NCBI GenBank assembly: GCA_041652575.1
Contig: JBAZHC010000004.1
Location: 1-64,000, forward strand
DNA length: 64,000 bases
DNA from: Phycisphaerae bacterium
GTDB lineage: Bacteria; Planctomycetota; Phycisphaerae; Sedimentisphaerales; UBA12454
Reading direction: 5' to 3'
How positions within the stretch are numbered: the first letter of the stretch is position 1; each line of letters starts with the position of its first letter. The notes beneath the pieces are model-generated. The model ran no database searches and was not told the origin of the DNA. It was given only the letters and a program-made list of their open reading frames with translations. Made by a program: the position numbers and the translations under genes. This document shows, piece after piece, positions 61,413 through 64,000 of this stretch.

Positions 61413-62819
61413 CTAATGTGCATTTTCCCCCCTGATGACCTGCCATGGCGTCAATAGCAGAATCCCTATATCAAAAGCAAAAGACCAGTTTTTAACATAA
61501 TACAGGTCGTAAATCAATCTTTTCCTTAGAGATGTATTACCTCTAAAACCATTCACTTGTGCCCATCCTGTTATTCCTGCCTTGACTTTATGTCTTAGCA
61601 TATACCTTCTATACTCTTCAGAAAATTGTTTTACAAAACAGGGGCGTTCCGGCCGGGGACCAACCAAACTCAAATCTCCTTTTAGCACATTTATAAGTTG
61701 TGGTAATTCATCAAGGCTTGTTCTCCGCAGCCACCTGCCGACTGAAGTACATCTATTATCATTTTGAATGGACCACTGCGGCCCATTTTTTTCTTCTGCA
61801 TTAGTTATCATTGTACGAAATTTTATGATTTCAAATTCTTTTTGATCCAAACCCATCCGAACTTGTTTATAGAAGACCGGTCCTTTGCTTGTTAGTTTGA
61901 TTAGCAATGCAATAATAATCATAGGAAATGAAAATAAAATAATTAATAGAGTTGCTATTAACGTATCAAAAATTTGTTTAAGGATAACCATATGGCCGCT
62001 CAATGGCGAATCGGCCGCAGAAAACAAAATTTGTGAACCAATAGAAAAAACTACAGGTTGGTTGATTGAAATTAAATTACCCCAATCAGGAATAATTCTT
62101 ATCGTTATGCCGGCACTTTGCAGGGATTCAAGATAAGGAAACATTTTTAATGCTTCGCCGCCATCCAGCGTAAGATAAACCTCATCTACTCTATTGGATT
62201 TGACGAGATCTATAATTTTTTCAATTGGTCCATATACATCCGTCCCTAATATTTGAGTGCCGATAACTTCAGGGTCATTATCTATGAAGAAAGCACATTT
62301 CAAACCAGTCCAATTCATTTGCTGGATATCCTCTACAAGCTGTATTCCTTTTCTGCCGGCTCCTATTACAGCATAATATCTGAGATTATAGCCTCTTTTT
62401 CTAAAAAATCTTAAAATGCTCATTATAAGAAGATGTGAAAAGAAAAAACCTAAAAGCAGCATAAATACAAATACAGTCAAAAGTTTTCTTGAGTAAGGAA
62501 CATCCTTTATGTAGTAAAAAAAAGCCAAAAGAAGCATCCAGCCGAGTAAAGTCGCTTTCAATACTTCAATGAATTGCTTTAAGATATTTTGAATTCGCTT
62601 AGGTTTGTAAAGTCCTCCCCATAGACAGCCTATATAACAAATACATACAACAGGAATAAGCAATAACAAATGGTTTTTGAAGGAAGGTATTCCTTTGGTG
62701 GATACAAATAGCCCGGAATAGAATCTCAGAAAATAAACAATAATCCAGCAAAAACAAATAATCGCTATATCAATAATAGAACGAAGGAACGAGAGAAAAG
62801 TTGTATGCATCCTCAACAT
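61413..62819 (-). CDS. Exopolysaccharide priming sugar transferase (WcaJ/WbaP type)
   Basis: 468 residues. N-terminal membrane part with about four to five helices, a Rossmann-like CoA-binding-type segment (about 140-250; YYAVIGAGRKGIQLVEDIQQ, VDEVYLTLDGGEAL), and the polyprenyl-phosphate glycosyl-1-phosphate transferase domain (about 275-465; YKQVRMGLDQKEFEIIKFRT, GRWLRRTSLDELPQLINVLK, GDLSLVGPRPERP, YDLYYVKNWSFAFDIGILL). It adds the first sugar, often glucose 1-phosphate, to undecaprenyl phosphate. Start of an exopolysaccharide cluster with the GT4 gene upstream. The 210 bases between terminator and stop hold no convincing gene. Confidence 0.92.
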   Translation of the reverse strand: MLRMHTTFLSFLRSIIDIAIICFCWIIVYFLRFYSGLFVSTKGIPSFKNHLLLLIPVVCICYIGCLWGGLYKPKRIQNILKQFIEVLKATLLGWMLLLAFFYYIKDVPYSRKLLTVFVFMLLLGFFFSHLLIMSILRFFRKRGYNLRYYAVIGAGRKGIQLVEDIQQMNWTGLKCAFFIDNDPEVIGTQILGTDVYGPIEKIIDLVKSNRVDEVYLTLDGGEALKMFPYLESLQSAGITIRIIPDWGNLISINQPVVFSIGSQILFSAADSPLSGHMVILKQIFDTLIATLLIILFSFPMIIIALLIKLTSKGPVFYKQVRMGLDQKEFEIIKFRTMITNAEEKNGPQWSIQNDNRCTSVGRWLRRTSLDELPQLINVLKGDLSLVGPRPERPCFVKQFSEEYRRYMLRHKVKAGITGWAQVNGFRGNTSLRKRLIYDLYYVKNWSFAFDIGILLLTPWQVIRGENAH

Positions 62820-63006
62820 AAAAATAAATCCATTCTGCTAAAAATAAGACCAAATACACAGGTTTATTGCTATAAACTCAATATTTTTCAATTGCCAGAT
62901 TGTTTTTTACCAAAAGATTTTTAATCAGTCCAGAAAAATTTTACTTAGTCTTATTTGAGAATAATGGGGATTTTTTTGGGGGGAAGGTCATATACAAACT
63001 TAAGAA

Positions 63007-64000
63007 TTAAGACTTTATTGCATTGTGAATGAATTTTTGAAATGCTTCTTTGTAGAGTTGTCGGCCAAACCGCAGAATGTTATTTCTGCAATTAATAGAT
63101 TTAATTTTGTTTCTGTTTTGCTCAAAAAACAAAATTGCTTCTCGCAAACTCTCAGGGGTTTGTTTGTAAAAAAATATTCCGGTGGCTATATCCTGATTGG
63201 AATCGGTACTATTTAATCCAATTACAGTTTCCAGAGCACCTCCCCTGCCAAAAGCTATAACAGGTTTGCCGCAAGCTTGTGCCTCCAGTGGTACAATTCC
63301 AAAATCCTCTTCGCCAGGAAACAGCAAAGCAGTACATTTTTGCATATAATCAGCTACTTCATTATCGCTGGCATTTTCTATAAAAGATATATTGGCTGAG
63401 GCAGAACATTTAAGTTTCTGCAATTGTGGACCATTGCCAATTACCAGAAGTTTTGCGGCTAAATTGTTGAAAGCATCAATAGCTATATCTACCCGTTTAT
63501 ATGGAACCAATGCAGAAACGATAAGAAAATAACCCTCATCCACGTTAGACAAAGTGAAACGTTCATAATCAACCGGCGGATAAATAACAACTGAATCTCT
63601 TTTATAGGCCTGATAGATTCTATTTTGAACATATTTGCTGTTTGCTATGAAATGAGTCACTCTCGCTGCGGTATTTCTGTCATATTTTTTGAGATAGTCA
63701 AGCATAAAACCAGCAGGTATCTTCTTTATAAAATTCAAACTCTTAAGATACTCATTTCGCATCTGCCACGCATATCGCATCGGTGTATGGCAATAACATA
63801 TGTGTGGTATATTTTTAGGAACTCTAACATTTTTCGCGACGCAATGACTAAAACTGATTACAAGATTATAATCAGTTAAATCAAACTGTTGTATTGCATG
63901 GCTAAAAAGAGGTAAATATCTTCTGAAACTTTTGATATTACAGGGTAATTTCTGAATATATGACGTGCGGATTCTATGCGATTCGATGGTTGTTGATACA
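63007..64000 (-). CDS. GT4 family glycosyltransferase (N-terminus outside window)
   Basis: The reading frame is open from the right edge of the window to the stop at 63007, so at least 331 residues are visible. An internal ATG at 63780 is not the start: the conserved HICYCHTPMRYAW block of GT4 enzymes runs across it, preceded by DLVISFSHCVAKNVRVP-like sequence. Downstream are YPPVDYERF, LVIGNGPQLQKLK, FPGEEDFGIVPLEAQACGKP and VIAFGRGGALETVIG, the nucleotide-sugar-binding Rossmann domain with the E-x7-E motif. It transfers a sugar, probably mannose-type or similar, onto the exopolysaccharide repeat started by the WcaJ-type neighbour. The 187-base gap to that gene shows no feature. Confidence 0.9.
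   Translation of the reverse strand, partial: VSTTIESHRIRTSYIQKLPCNIKSFRRYLPLFSHAIQQFDLTDYNLVISFSHCVAKNVRVPKNIPHICYCHTPMRYAWQMRNEYLKSLNFIKKIPAGFMLDYLKKYDRNTAARVTHFIANSKYVQNRIYQAYKRDSVVIYPPVDYERFTLSNVDEGYFLIVSALVPYKRVDIAIDAFNNLAAKLLVIGNGPQLQKLKCSASANISFIENASDNEVADYMQKCTALLFPGEEDFGIVPLEAQACGKPVIAFGRGGALETVIGLNSTDSNQDIATGIFFYKQTPESLREAILFFEQNRNKIKSINCRNNILRFGRQLYKEAFQKFIHNAIKS

Noticed and set aside
61202..61423. 73-codon minus-strand ORF and a tRNA T-arm-like GGGTTTCAAATCCC stretch on the minus strand
   Set aside because: The ORF overlaps a terminator and has no support. No cloverleaf can be completed around the T-arm-like bases.
63778..63780. ATG 63780 as the start of the GT4 gene
   Set aside because: The frame stays open to the window edge and the conserved CYCHTPMRYAW block spans this codon.

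Overview
The window looks like a chromosomal segment of a planctomycete, most likely of the Phycisphaerae/Sedimentisphaerales type. The grounds are moderate-to-low GC, a PEP-CTERM protein, a prepilin-like protein with a VDGH element near its C-terminus, dockerin-like Ca-binding tails of the form GDxNxDxxxDxxDLxxLAxxWL on secreted glycosidases, and several genes with almost no 5' leader. No rRNA, tRNA or CRISPR array is visible. The taxonomic call is inference.

1-32.6 kb is a polysaccharide-utilisation region. The core is a tightly packed minus-strand run of eight genes (18781 down to 5312): LacI regulator, GH144-like glucanase, a GH94 phosphorylase of the size of 1,2-beta-oligoglucan phosphorylase, GPH sugar:cation symporter, XylR-type (AraC) regulator, a second GH144/glycoamylase-fold enzyme, a pilin-like protein and a six-hairpin glycosidase-like protein. 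Divergent from the LacI gene is a plus-strand pair: a fused (alpha/alpha)6 plus GH35-like giant, and a DUF3131/glycoamylase-like enzyme. Around these lie a LamG protein, a PEP-CTERM protein, a third glycoamylase-fold enzyme, a CBM protein with a degenerate C39 domain, and a GH3 beta-glucosidase. The combination fits extracellular cleavage of a beta-1,2-glucan, uptake of oligosaccharides, and cytoplasmic phosphorolysis. Two cis-regulatory systems can be read directly: TGTAAAAG-type LacI operators in the 18782-19018 gap, and 21-bp-spaced CGCAAAATGG repeats of AraC type at the PEP-CTERM, CBM and GH3 promoters. Transposase 3' remnants (IS630-like and IS3-like) bracket the region.

32.9-43.6 kb holds a LysM protein, a VOC protein, then a 37-codon leader ORF translationally coupled to a TPR protein, a 1998-residue RHS lipoprotein, and an LRR protein. 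The RHS protein carries nested inserted domains (LamG split by a GLUG helix that is itself split) and ends in a GIY-YIG nuclease toxin. The LRR protein is its likely immunity partner. Just behind lies an orphan 99-bp copy of the RHS core joined to the tail of another ORF, a typical scar of polymorphic-toxin cassette exchange.

43.7-61.2 kb is mostly core and housekeeping: GT39-like membrane protein, methyltransferase, TypA, ABC ATPase, DUF4186, DJ-1/PfpI protein, NCS2 purine permease, FHA-GAF protein, bL28, DapB, CPBP protease, MurA, a GQ-repeat protein, YhaM-type exonuclease, a membrane coiled-coil protein, and a REC-histidine kinase plus REC-HD-GYP pair. 61.4-64 kb begins an exopolysaccharide cluster with a WcaJ-type sugar transferase and a GT4 glycosyltransferase that runs off the end.
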